DNA of 37,808 nucleotides from Alphaproteobacteria bacterium (lineage in GTDB: Bacteria > Pseudomonadota > Alphaproteobacteria > SP197): NCBI GenBank assembly GCA_028277285.1, contig JANQGO010000090.1, forward strand, positions 1 to 37,808, read 5' to 3'. Shown here piece after piece: positions 8,902 to 20,732 of this stretch. The notes under the pieces were generated by a model that was not told the DNA's origin, did not search any database, and was given only the letters and a program-made list of their open reading frames with translations. A program made the translations under genes and the position numbers. Position 1 is the stretch's first letter. Each line of letters begins with the position of its first letter.

Positions 8902-11048
8902 GGGCCCCCAGCGACTTGCGGTTTTCGAGCACGCGGCACAACGACCGCGTCAACCGCCATGGTCTTTTCCGGACCGGCGATCAACGGATTGACGTCGAGT
9001 TCGGCGATCAAATCGCCATAGGCCATGGCCAGGCGCGACAGCGCGGTGAGGCTATGGCTTAGCCAGTCCAGTTCCACCGGCGGGGCGCCGCGCACGCCGG
9101 CCAGGAGACGGCTTACCTTGAGGCGGGAGAGCGCGCGCCTGGCATCGGCCATGTCGAAAGGCGGCAGAAGGAAGACACGGTCTTCCATCACCTCGATCAG
9201 CACGCCGCCGGCAGCGACCATGACCAGCGGCCCGAACTGCGGATCGTTGACGATGCCGGCGGCAAGCTCGACGCCCTTGGGCGCCATCTCGGCGATCAGC
9301 ACGCGCTCGCCGAGCCGGCCGGCGAGGTCGTCATAGGTCCGGCCGACCGCCTCGTCGCCTTCGACGTTCAGGCGAATGCCGTCGACCTCGGTCTTGTGCA
9401 GGATGCCGGGCGCGGCTGTCTTCATCGCCAGCGGACCGCCGATGTCTTGCGCGAACCGGACGGCTTCGTCGCGGTTGTAAGCGATCCGGCGCTGCGGTGC
9501 GCCCATGCCGAAGGTCGCGACAAGCGCCAGTGCTTCGTCCTCGTCGAACGGCTTGCCGGTCTTCAGGCGCTTGCGCCAGCGTTCGATGCGATCCTTGCCA
9601 ACCGTGTAGTGGTCGGTCTGGGGCTCGGCCTTCAGGCGGTCGCGGTAGTCCATCGCCCGGCGCACGGCCTTCAGGAACGTATGCGAGCCATCGAAGATCG
9701 GGATGCCGGCATCCGCCGCGGCGTCGAGAATGGGTTTGGGCGGTGTACGGCTCCAGTGCTGGCAGATGCCGACCGGCTTTTGCGTGTTGTCGTGAACGGC
9801 CTTGCAGATGTCGACCATCTCGGCCGTGATCGTGTCGGTCATGCCGAGGTCGGAGAACATCATGGCGACCGCCGTATCCGGATCGTCGATCAGCGCCTGC
9901 AGGCAGCCGCCAAAGACCTTGTCCCAGTCTTTGCCCGTGCCCCAGCAGTCGGTCGGGTTGACCGGATCCAGGCCGTACTCCAACAGCCCGGCAAGTTTCG
10001 CCGTCGTTGTCTCGTTGATGTCGGAGAACGGCACGCCTTCGCGGTCGGCAAGGTCGATCAGCATGCCGCGCGCCCCGCCGGAATCCATCGTGCCGGCCAG
10101 ACCCCCATCGGCCAGCGGCCGGTCGAGGGAGAGAAGCTGCGCCGTCGTCGCCAGCTCGTCGAAACTCTCGACGCGCAAGACGCCGTAATGGTCGAACACC
10201 GCCTCATAGGCGGCGTCGTTGCCGGCCATGGCGCCGGAATGGCTCTGCGCCAGGATCGCGCTCTTTTCCGTCCGCCCGACCTTCAAAGCAACCACGGGGA
10301 TGCCGCGATCCCGTGCCTTGCCGAGCGCCGCGCAAAAACCTTCGGGATCACGGACCGTCTCCAGGAACAGCATGATGACGCGAGTCGACTCGAGCTCCAG
10401 CGCGTAGTCGATGTAATCGGCCGCCGTCACCGTCATCTCCTGGCCGGCCGAGACGACGAGGTTGTAGCGCTTGCGCGGGTCGACGAACTGAAGCGTCAGG
10501 AACGCGACGCCGGAATGGGTGATGAAGGTCGCCGCGCCAGGGTCGGGCCATTCATGCATCATCGTCCAGGTCGCGCGCATGCCGGACGTCCGGTTCACCA
10601 CACCCATGCAGTTGGCGCCGCAAATCTTCAGGTCCGCCTCGCGCGCCATGTCGGTGACGCGCTGCTTCAGCTTCGGTTCGCCCGTGTCGCCTTCCAGGTA
10701 ACAGCTGGCGAAGATGGTGGCGGCGCCGACACCCGCCTCGATGACCTCGGCGATGGCCGCCTCCAGCCGGTCGTTGGCGATCGAGATGACCGCGTGATCG
10801 ACCGGCTCGGGTATCTCCGACAGGCGCGGGAAACAGGCATGGCCGTCGATGTCGTCGTGGTTGGGATTGACCGCGTAGACCGTGCCGGTGAACTCCGGAT
10901 TGGCGGCGTTGCGCAGGGTCCACAGACCGAACGAATCCTCGCGCGCCGACGCGCCGACGATTGCCATCGTCTTGGGTTCAAGCAGGGGACGGAGGGGATG
11001 ATCGCTCATGACGGCGGCGAGACTAGCACCGGAATCGCCCCCCGCCAC
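8898..11048 (-). CDS. acetate--CoA ligase (ADP-forming)-like acyl-CoA synthetase; likely start at 11009
   Basis: CoA-binding N-terminus [28 protein letters not shown]-terminal ATP-grasp-like domain ([23 protein letters not shown]). Confidence 0.88.
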   Translation of the reverse strand: MAGGDSGASLAAVMSDHPLRPLLEPKTMAIVGASAREDSFGLWTLRNAANPEFTGTVYAVNPNHDDIDGHACFPRLSEIPEPVDHAVISIANDRLEAAIAEVIEAGVGAATIFASCYLEGDTGEPKLKQRVTDMAREADLKICGANCMGVVNRTSGMRATWTMMHEWPDPGAATFITHSGVAFLTLQFVDPRKRYNLVVSAGQEMTVTAADYIDYALELESTRVIMLFLETVRDPEGFCAALGKARDRGIPVVALKVGRTEKSAILAQSHSGAMAGNDAAYEAVFDHYGVLRVESFDELATTAQLLSLDRPLADGGLAGTMDSGGARGMLIDLADREGVPFSDINETTTAKLAGLLEYGLDPVNPTDCWGTGKDWDKVFGGCLQALIDDPDTAVAMMFSDLGMTDTITAEMVDICKAVHDNTQKPVGICQHWSRTPPKPILDAAADAGIPIFDGSHTFLKAVRRAMDYRDRLKAEPQTDHYTVGKDRIERWRKRLKTGKPFDEDEALALVATFGMGAPQRRIAYNRDEAVRFAQDIGGPLAMKTAAPGILHKTEVDGIRLNVEGDEAVGRTYDDLAGRLGERVLIAEMAPKGVELAAGIVNDPQFGPLVMVAAGGVLIEVMEDRVFLLPPFDMADARRALSRLKVSRLLAGVRGAPPVELDWLSHSLTALSRLAMAYGDLIAELDVNPLIAGPEKTMAVDAVVVPRARKPQVAGGP

Positions 11049-11167
11049 CCCGATCTTCGGAGCCCATGGGGCCTGATCACGTCCCGATGATCACCGGTCA
11101 CAGCCCTTTCGGGACGGCCACGGCCCAGCTAGACTGCCGCCAGCGACACCGTGTGTGGAGCGCGCTT

Positions 11168-12558
11168 TTGAGTTTTAAGTCAGCTATTCCATCCGTCGAC
11201 CGGCTGCTCGGCCTGCCCGGCTTGCAAGCGCTGGCGGTGAGTCACGGCCGCACGTTGACGACCGATGCGGTGCGCCACGTGCTCGCCGGCCTGCGCGCCA
11301 TGCCGGACGATGCATCACCCGACCTGAGCGACGCGACGCTGGTGCGCCAGGTCACCGAATGCGCGCATCGCCGCGTCGCGCTGTCGTTGCGTCCCGTCTT
11401 CAACCTGACCGGCACCGTGCTGCACACCAATCTCGGCCGCGCGCCCTTGCCCGAAAGCGCGATCGACGCGATGGCGGCGGTCGCGCGTGGCGCCAGCAAC
11501 CTGGAGTACGCCATTGCCGCCGGCAAGCGCGGCGATCGCGATGACCACATCGAGGAACGCCTGTGCCGCCTGACCGGGGCCGAGGCGGCGACCGTCGTCA
11601 ACAACAACGCGGCCGCCGTCCTGCTGGCGTTGAACGCGCTGGCCGCCCGCAAGGAGGTGCCGGTCTCGCGCGGTGAGCTGATCGAGATCGGCGGCGCGTT
11701 CCGCCTGCCCGACATCATGCGCCGCGCCGGCACCCGTCTGGTCGAGGTCGGCACGACAAACCGCACCCACGCCCGCGACTACGAAGGGGCGATCGGCGAG
11801 CGCACCGCACTCTTGATGAAGGTCCACACCAGCAACTACGCGGTCGAAGGTTTCACCGCCGCGGTCGCGGAGTCGGAGCTGGCGGCCATTGCCCATGAAC
11901 ACGGTCTGCCGCTGATGACCGATCTGGGCAGCGGCACGCTGGTCGACCTCACCGCTTACGGCCTGCCCGCCGAACCGACGGTTGGCGGCATGATCGCAGC
12001 CGGTGCGGACCTCGTCACCTTCTCCGGCGACAAGCTGCTCGGTGGACCCCAGGCCGGCCTTATCGTCGGCCGGGCCGACCTGATCGCGAAGCTCAAAAAG
12101 AATCCGATGAAACGCGCCCTGCGCTGCGACAAGGTGACGCTCGCCGCGCTGGAAGCCGTGCTCATCCTCTACGAAGACCCGGACAGCCTACCCGATCGGC
12201 TGCCCGCCTTGCGTCTGCTCACACGTGCGGAAGAAGTCATACGGGCGGACGCCGAGGTCGTGCTGCCGGTCTTGGCGCGAGCCCTCGACGGGCATGCCGA
12301 GGTCGACATCGTCGCGGTCAAGAGCCAGATCGGCAGCGGCGCGTTGCCGGTCGATCTCCTACCCAGCGCGGCCTTGCGGCTGCGCAGCACCGCTTCAAAG
12401 AGACGCCAGGGCCGCGCGCTCAAGGAACTCGCCGCTGCCTTCCGCGGCCTGCCATGCCCGGTGATCGGACGGGTCGGCGACAACGCGCTGATGTTCGACC
12501 TGCGCTGCCTGGACGACAAGGCGGCGTTCACCGCGCAACTCGACCGCCTGGTCCTGCC

Positions 12559-12562
<4 letters not shown>
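11168..12562 (+). CDS. selA: L-seryl-tRNA(Sec) selenium transferase SelA (TTG start proposed at 11168; ORF extends to 11066)
   Basis: [17 protein letters not shown]-terminus; [25 protein letters not shown]-lysine region [19 protein letters not shown]. Confidence 0.95.
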
Positions 12563-14497
<1,935 letters not shown>

Positions 14498-14505
<8 letters not shown>

Positions 14506-15667
14506 GTCCTTTTCCGTCCAGGCACTCGCCGCCGGTTTGCTCGCCTCCTTTGTCGGCTTTGCCAGCTCGTTCGCGGTCGTGCTTCAGGGCCTGACGGCCG
14601 CCGGCGCCAGTCAGGCCGAGGCCGCATCCGGCCTGATCGCGCTCTCCATTTCCATGGGGCTGTGCGCGATCTGGCTCAGTCTAAAATCAAAGCTGCCGAT
14701 CTCGGTCGCCTGGTCGACGCCCGGCGCGGCGTTGCTGGCGACCTCCGGCGCCGTCGAGGGCGGTTTCGCCGCGGCGGTCGGCGCGTTCCTGGTCACCGGC
14801 GTGCTGCTGGTGATCGCCGGCCTGTGGAAACCTCTCGGCCGCTGGGTCGCCGCGATCCCCTCCCCGCTGGCCAACGCGCTTCTGGCCGGCGTGCTGCTCG
14901 GCCTTTGCCTGGCGCCGGTCAAGGCGGTCGCCGAGCTGCCTCTGCTCGCTCTGCCCATCATCGTCGTCTGGGCCGTCATGGCGCGCTTCACCCGTATCTA
15001 TGCGGTGCCCGCCGCCGTCGTCGTGACCGCCGTCATCATCGCCACGACCACCGACATGTCGGCGATGAAGATGAACGCGCTGTGGCCCGATCCGATCCTG
15101 GTCATGCCGGTGTTTTCGCCCGAGGCCATGATCGGCATCGCCCTGCCGCTCTTCATCGTGACCATGGCGTCCCAGAACATCCCGGGCATGGCGGTATTGC
15201 ACGCCAACAGCTATTACCCCAACCCCAGTCCGCTGTTCGCCACCACCGGCCTGTTCAGCCTGTTCTCGGCGCCGTTCGGCGGTCACGCGGTCAATCTGGC
15301 GGCGATCACCGCGGCGCTGTGCGCCGGCGACAACGCCCATGACGATCCGGCGCGGCGTTACTGGGCGGCCGTGGTCGCCGGCATCGGCTATATCTTCTTT
15401 GGGTTGATCGCGGGCGCGGCGACCGCGTTCATCGCCATCGCGCCGCCGCTTCTGATCCAGGCGGTCGCCGGCCTGGCGCTTTTGGGCGCGCTTGGCATGT
15501 CTTTGGTCAACGCGTTCAGCGACGCCAAGGACCGGGAAGCCGCCATCGTGACCTTCCTGGTCACCGCCTCGGGCCTGACGTTCTTCGGCATCAGCGGCGC
15601 GTTCTGGGGTTTGATCGCCGGCGGCGCGGTGATGGCGCTGGCGCGCTGGCGGCGCGGTACGGCGTGA
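14498..15667 (+). CDS. BenE-family (benzoate/H+ symporter-like) membrane transporter
   Basis: 389-aa polytopic protein; SVAWSTPGAALLATSG and TMASQNIPGMAVLHANSYYPNPSPLFATTGLFSLFSAPFGGHAVNLAAITAALC are BenE-like. Confidence 0.85.
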
Positions 15668-15690
15668 GACGAGGCCATGGTCATAGCTAT

Positions 15691-15785
15691 GGAAAGGGGT
15701 CGCATCCGGTGATGCGCCCGGTCTTCAAAACCGGTGAGACGCGTTCGACGGGTCTGGTGGGTTCGACTCCCACCCCTTTCCGCCA
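15691..15785 (+). tRNA. selC: tRNA-Sec, anticodon TCA, encoded CCA end
   Basis: 95 nt; 8-bp acceptor GGAAAGGG/CCCTTTCC, 6-bp D stem CGCATC/GATGCG, anticodon arm CCGGT-CTTCAAA-ACCGG, long variable arm, 5-bp T stem GTGGG-TTCGACT-CCCAC, discriminator G, CCA. The 8+5 architecture is typical of bacterial tRNA-Sec. Confidence 0.97.
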
Positions 15786-15803
15786 CCGCCGCCCGGCGGG
15801 CTC

Positions 15804-18011
15804 ATGACACCTGCGGAACCGGTTACCACGGACATCGTGCTTGTCGGCGGCGGCCACGCCCATGTCGAGGTGGTCCGCCGCTTCGCCATGGAACCCGAGC
15901 CCGGCGCGCGGCTGACCATTGTCGCGCGCGACACCTTCACGCCCTATTCCGGCATGCTGCCGGGCTACCTGGCCGGCCATTACGACCACGCCGCCTGTCA
16001 CATCGACCTGCGCCCGCTCGCGCGGATGGCGCGTGCCCGGCTGATCCATGCGCCGGCCACCGGCCTCGACCCGATCGCGGGTAACATCGCCATCGAGGGA
16101 CGCCCGCCGGTGCCCTATGACCTCGCGTCGATCGACATCGGCTCGGTGCCGACCACGTTGGGCATCGCCGGCGCCGACGACCACGCCATCCCGGTCAAGC
16201 CGGTCGACCGGTTCCTGGCCCGGTGGCAAGGCGTCGAAGCGCGCCTATCGGAGACCAGCGGGCCTTTCCGGCTGACCGTGGTCGGCGGTGGCGCGGGCGG
16301 TGTCGAGGTCGCGCTTTCCCTGCGCCACCGGCTGCGCCGTCACCTCGCCGAACAAGGCGGCGATCCCGACCGCGTTGCCGTCACCGTCGTAACCGACCGC
16401 CATACCGTTCTGCATCAGCATGCCATGCCGGTGCGCCGCGCCATGATCGGCGCACTTGGCAAACGCAACGTCACGATCGTCACCGGCCATAAGGTCGTCG
16501 CCTTCAACACCGACCGCGTCGTCTGCGACCCCGAAAAGGAGATCGTCAGCGACGCCGCCGTACTCGTGACCCACGCGGCCGCCCATCCGTGGCTCAAATC
16601 GACCGGCCTTGATCTGGACGACAGCGGGTTCATCAAGGTCGGCCCGACTTTGCAAGCCGTCTCCCATCCTGCGGTCTTCGCCGCCGGCGATGTCGCCGCG
16701 TTCACCAGCCAGCCATTGGCCAAGAGCGGTGTCTATGCCGTGCGCAAAGGCCCGGTTCTGGCCGAGAACCTGAGGCTTATGGCGCGCGGGTTGCGGCCCC
16801 GGCCCTATCGCCCGCAGGGCCGCACCCTGGCGCTCATCTCGACCGGCGACCAGAACGCCGTGGCGTCCTGGGGTCCGCTCGCGATCGAAGGCGCCTGGGT
16901 ATGGCGCTGGAAGGACCGCATCGACCGGCGCTGGATGGCGGTCTATCAGGACATCGAACCGATGCCCGAGGATCCGACGGATCCCATGCGCTGCGGCGGC
17001 TGCGGCGCCAAGGCGCCGGCGGCGGTGCTGGATCGTGCGCTCGCCCGTCTCGACGTCAAAGCCAACCCGTCGCTCGTCGCCGGACTGGATGCACCGGACG
17101 ATGCCGCCGTTTTCACACCGCCTGCCGGTGAGGTCGCCGTGCAGACGGTCGACCAGTTCCGAGCGCTGGTTGACGACCCCCACCTGTTCGGCCGGCTGAT
17201 GGCGGTGCATGCCCTGGGCGATCTTCATGCCATGGGCGCGACACCGGCGGTGGCGCTGGCACTGGTCGGCCTGCCGTTTGCCGATCCCGCACGCATGGAG
17301 TCGGATCTCGTCCAGGTTCTCGCCGGCGCGCTTCAGGTTCTGAACGAAGAAAACTGCGCGCTCGCCGGCGGCCACACCAGCGAGGCCCAGGAGTTCACCT
17401 TCGGCCTGTCGCTGACCGGCTTTGCCCGCGAAGACGCCCTCTTGACGAAAGGCGGCTTGCGGCCCGGCGACGATCTGATCCTGACCAAACCGCTCGGCAC
17501 CGGCGTCCTATTCGCCGCCGACATGCGCGGCGCGGCCAAGAGCGCCTGGGTCGAGGCGGCGCTCACCTGCATGCTGCAATCGAGCGCGGCGGCCGCGCGC
17601 TGTCTTCAGGCCCACGGCGCAAAGGCGGCGACCGATGTCACCGGCTTCGGTCTGGCCGGTCATTTGCTCGAAATGCTGCGCGCCTCCTCGGCAAGCGCCG
17701 ACCTGTGGCTCGATGCGCTGCCGGTGCTGGACGGAGCACGCGACCTTTTCGCGCGCGGTTTCGCGAGTACGCTGCAGCCCGCCAATGTAGAAACCGCCGC
17801 ACCTGCGCTTGACGACGGCAACGACTCCATCCTGTTCGATCCGCAGACCGCCGGTGGTTTGCTGGCCGGCATCGCGCCCGACAGGAGCACGGCCTGTCTG
17901 AAAGACCTGCACGACGCGGGCTATGGTTCAGCCCGCGTCGTCGGCCGTGTCACCGGCCCGGGTCAGGGCCGTATCGTCATCAAACGTGATAGGTCTCCGG
18001 CACCAGCATGA
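15804..18011 (+). CDS. selD: Fusion protein: N-terminal FAD/NAD(P)-binding pyridine nucleotide-disulfide oxidoreductase + C-terminal selenide, water dikinase SelD
   Basis: 735 aa; TTDIVLVGGGHAHVEVVRRF, TVVGGGAGGVEVALSL, VFAAGDVAAF, then MRCGGCGAKAPAAVL (SelD catalytic Cys/Lys), TVDQFRALVDDPHLFGRLMAVHALGDLHAMGA, ATDVTGFGLAGHLLEM. Confidence 0.95.
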   Translation: MTPAEPVTTDIVLVGGGHAHVEVVRRFAMEPEPGARLTIVARDTFTPYSGMLPGYLAGHYDHAACHIDLRPLARMARARLIHAPATGLDPIAGNIAIEGRPPVPYDLASIDIGSVPTTLGIAGADDHAIPVKPVDRFLARWQGVEARLSETSGPFRLTVVGGGAGGVEVALSLRHRLRRHLAEQGGDPDRVAVTVVTDRHTVLHQHAMPVRRAMIGALGKRNVTIVTGHKVVAFNTDRVVCDPEKEIVSDAAVLVTHAAAHPWLKSTGLDLDDSGFIKVGPTLQAVSHPAVFAAGDVAAFTSQPLAKSGVYAVRKGPVLAENLRLMARGLRPRPYRPQGRTLALISTGDQNAVASWGPLAIEGAWVWRWKDRIDRRWMAVYQDIEPMPEDPTDPMRCGGCGAKAPAAVLDRALARLDVKANPSLVAGLDAPDDAAVFTPPAGEVAVQTVDQFRALVDDPHLFGRLMAVHALGDLHAMGATPAVALALVGLPFADPARMESDLVQVLAGALQVLNEENCALAGGHTSEAQEFTFGLSLTGFAREDALLTKGGLRPGDDLILTKPLGTGVLFAADMRGAAKSAWVEAALTCMLQSSAAAARCLQAHGAKAATDVTGFGLAGHLLEMLRASSASADLWLDALPVLDGARDLFARGFASTLQPANVETAAPALDDGNDSILFDPQTAGGLLAGIAPDRSTACLKDLHDAGYGSARVVGRVTGPGQGRIVIKRDRSPAPA

Positions 18012-19188
18012 AGTCGCCGACGTCGTAGAGCTCGGGATCCTTTTCCTGCAACAGAGCCTTGCGCAGGGATTGCAGCATCTCGGCCAACGACGTCTCGTGC
18101 CACAGCCAGTCAGAGAGTTCCTGCTGGCCCACCGCGCCCGGCCGCGCGGTCGCCGCTTCCATGTAGAACGCCTTCAGGTCCTCCGCCGACAGGCGCAGGG
18201 CATCGGCGCTGCCGACGGTCTTGATCGGGCTCTCGCGGGTATCGCCGGCCAGCCAGCCGTCCAGAAACCGGGCGGCGTCGCTCATGGCTAGACCGCTTAA
18301 GCCAACGGCCGTGCGGCCACGCCGGTCGCGGCCGACCTCGTACCACGGCTGCAACTGGCCGATTTCCGCCAGCACGGCTTCGCGCAGGCCGGTCCGGTCT
18401 TCCGGCGCCGGCGGCTTCGGGAAGCTGACCGGGCAGACCCAGCCATCCATCGCCTCGTCGGCGACCTCTTCCGGCGCGTCTTCGGGGAAGTCCACCAGCA
18501 CGGGTCCTTCAGGTACATCGAACAGGTCGAGCGCCGCCTTCAGCACCTTGGTCTGGAACGCCGCGTCGTTCGGCACCCCGAACGGCCGGCCCAGCGCAAA
18601 CGGCACCCAGAGCGTGCGCGGCGGTCTGAGCTTTTCGGCGTGCTCGCGCACCAGCGCGACGATCACCGTCGCCAGGCCCTCGTCTTCCAGATACTTCGCC
18701 AGTCCGCCAACGGCGCACGTGCAAAGGGGTCAGACGGGGGCCAGAACGACCGTGTTGACGCCGTCGGCTTTCAGGATGCCCGCGAGATCGCGGACCGCCG
18801 GTTCCATCAGTTTCGGGTCGGTCGCGCCCATGAACGAATAATGGAAATCCGCCACCGATCCGATGGCGCCGTCATCCGCCAGCTCGTTCAGCCGATGCAG
18901 CGGGAACGCGATGTTCACGTCCTGATGAAAGCCGGTTCGGTCATGACTGGTCGACACGTGGTCCATGACGACGTCATCGACCTTGTCCGCCGGGATGACC
19001 CGGTAGTCCGCCGCGTCGGCCGCGAACGGCTGATCGCTCTTGAGTTTCAGACCGGCCGAGGAAACCAGCGCAACGCGCCGGTCGCCGGCAGGCGCCGGTT
19101 CTGTCCAGGGTTCCATCTCGATATCCGGTACCGGATGATCGATCAGAAAGTCTCGCATATCGGCGTGGAGATCCGCCAACCTCACCAT
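17980..19188 (-). CDS. Glycine/sarcosine/betaine/D-proline reductase selenoprotein B-like (GrdB/PrdB-like) protein; Sec at codon 153 encoded by in-frame TGA (18730-18732)
   Basis: ORFs 18730..19188 and 17980..18666 share a frame; the join reads ...GILKADGVNTVVLAPV-U-PLCTCAVGGLAKYLEDEGLATVIVALVREHAEK.... The DRTGFHQDVNIAFPLHRLNEL and HYSFMGATDP regions resemble this family; AAGGAG Shine-Dalgarno before ATG 19188; complete sel genes adjacent. Confidence 0.92.
18702..18718 (-). promoter_or_regulatory. Candidate bacterial SECIS hairpin 3' of the Sec UGA
   Basis: Minus-strand RNA GUG-CGCC-GUU-GGCG-GAC: 4-bp CGCC/GGCG stem, 3-nt loop beginning with G, 18 nt after the UGA; extends by 2 bp past a G-G mismatch. 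Confidence 0.6.
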
Positions 19189-19242
19189 TTCGTCACTCCT
19201 TCCCCGATCCGCGCGGCAGCCTCGTGGAGAAGCCCAGGTCTG

Positions 19243-20694
19243 TCAACTCACGGCTTCGCGGGTGGGCAGCATCATCGGCGCCATCTCGTCTGCCGTGCGG
19301 CCCGCCCAGTCGAGTTCCGGCACCCGTTCGAGCATGCGCGCCTGGGCGCGCTGCAGGCGCTCGGACTCCGCGGCAAGATCGATGGTGGTCAGCTCGCCGT
19401 CGCGCACCACCGCCTCGCCGTCGACATAGACGTCGCGCACCGCGCGTTCCGCGGCGACGACCAGCAGGCTGCGAAGCGGCTCGCGAACCGGCATCATCGC
19501 CGGGTGTTCGAGGTTGACGACAACGAAGTCGGCCCGCGCGCCTGGCGCCAGGCGGCCGATATCGTCACGGCGCAGCGCCCTGGCGCCGCCTGTGGTCGCG
19601 GCGTTGAAGATATCGAGATAGTCGAGGTCGGCGACGCTTTCGCCGATGACTCGCGCGGCGACCGCGGCCGTGCGCATCTCCTCCAACATGTTGTGGGGAT
19701 AGGTGTCGGTACCGATCCCCATGTTGACGCCACGCCGGACGTATTCGCCGAAGGTACGCAGCGTAATGCCGCGCCGCGAGAAGACGGTCGGACAGTGGGC
19801 GACGGTTGCGCCACGCTCGGCCATCAGATCGAGATCGCGGTTCGACGACCAGTGCAGCCAGGGATGGTGATCCAGGAAGATGCAGTGGGCGATGATGCTG
19901 CGCTCGTCCAGCACGCCCATGTCGGCCATCCACTCGATCGGCGTCTTGCCATGGCGGCGCTGCATCTCCAGGAACTCGGTCACCGACTGAGCGGCATGGA
20001 TGGTCCACGGCAGGTTGCGTTCGGTCGCATAGGCATGGCTGTCGCGCAGCAGCGACTCGCCGCAGGTATCAACCTGGGACGGCGACAGCATGCCGTCGAG
20101 CCGGCCCGAGGGGTGCTGGCGTGCCAGTTCGATCACCCGGCAGGCGGCGTCGAACCGTTCGCGCCCGGCCTTCTCGTCCCAGTCGTATTGCAGCTTGTAG
20201 CCATCGGACGTGTACCAGCGGGCATCGCGGAAGAACGGCGCGGCGACGGCGCGAATGCCGCTGTCGGCAAGCGCATCCAGCCAGCCGTCGAAGGCCGCCG
20301 ACAGATCGACCACCGTCGTCACGCCCGACAGCAGGAGCTCCGCCAAGGCGACCTTCAGGCATGCCATGCGTCCCTCGTCATCGGCCGGGTCGAAGACCGG
20401 CAGGTGCTCATAGAGCGAGCTGTGCCAAAACCCCGGCGAGTGGGTTTCGTCGGTTACGCCCTTGCGCATGGTTTCGCTGGTCGGATGACTGTGGACGTTG
20501 ATCAGGCCCGGCATCACCATACGCCCGGCCCCGTCGATCTCCGTCTCGGCCGGACCGTCATATCCCTTGCCGACGAAGGTGACGGCGCCACCGGAAAAGG
20601 CGAGGTCGGCATCGCGCAGATAGACATGGTGCGCCTCGGCGGTATCCCAGGCGACCAGCCAATCGATTCCACGGATAACGGTCGTCTCGCTCAT
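19243..20694 (-). CDS. amidohydrolase/deaminase, TRZ/ATZ family
   Basis: 483-aa ORF; MPGLINVHSHPTSE, TIHAAQSVTEFLEM, IIAHCIFLDHH, GIGTDTYPHNMLEEMRTAA. Confidence 0.87.
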   Translation of the reverse strand: MSETTVIRGIDWLVAWDTAEAHHVYLRDADLAFSGGAVTFVGKGYDGPAETEIDGAGRMVMPGLINVHSHPTSETMRKGVTDETHSPGFWHSSLYEHLPVFDPADDEGRMACLKVALAELLLSGVTTVVDLSAAFDGWLDALADSGIRAVAAPFFRDARWYTSDGYKLQYDWDEKAGRERFDAACRVIELARQHPSGRLDGMLSPSQVDTCGESLLRDSHAYATERNLPWTIHAAQSVTEFLEMQRRHGKTPIEWMADMGVLDERSIIAHCIFLDHHPWLHWSSNRDLDLMAERGATVAHCPTVFSRRGITLRTFGEYVRRGVNMGIGTDTYPHNMLEEMRTAAVAARVIGESVADLDYLDIFNAATTGGARALRRDDIGRLAPGARADFVVVNLEHPAMMPVREPLRSLLVVAAERAVRDVYVDGEAVVRDGELTTIDLAAESERLQRAQARMLERVPELDWAGRTADEMAPMMLPTREAVS

Positions 20695-20732
20695 AACGTC
20701 TCTCTCCCTGCCGCCGGCGCGCCGGCCAGCAT

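Noticed and set aside
9396-11090. 564-aa plus-strand ORF
   Set aside because: Antisense shadow of the acyl-CoA synthetase gene; no recognisable domain.
11081-11115. GTCCCG...CGGGAC inverted repeat and repeated TGATCAC/GATCACC upstream of selA as a SECIS-like leader regulator
   Set aside because: Short arms with a long loop and no UGA or SECIS geometry that I could support; may be an ordinary promoter region.
11066-11167. N-terminal 34-aa extension of SelA in the ORF track ([13 protein letters not shown]...)
   Set aside because: Not SelA-like; conserved similarity begins at (L)[16 protein letters not shown], consistent with a TTG start at 11168.
12454-12558. N-terminal 35-aa extension of SelB in the ORF track
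   Set aside because: Overlaps the selA coding region and precedes the canonical [14 protein letters not shown] start; GTG at 12559 is favoured.
17980-19188. Interpretation of the two in-frame minus-strand ORFs as a nonsense-disrupted pseudogene
   Set aside because: The interrupting codon is UGA at a redox-motif position (UPLCTC), the frame and family similarity continue after it, and a complete sel locus with tRNA-Sec is adjacent.
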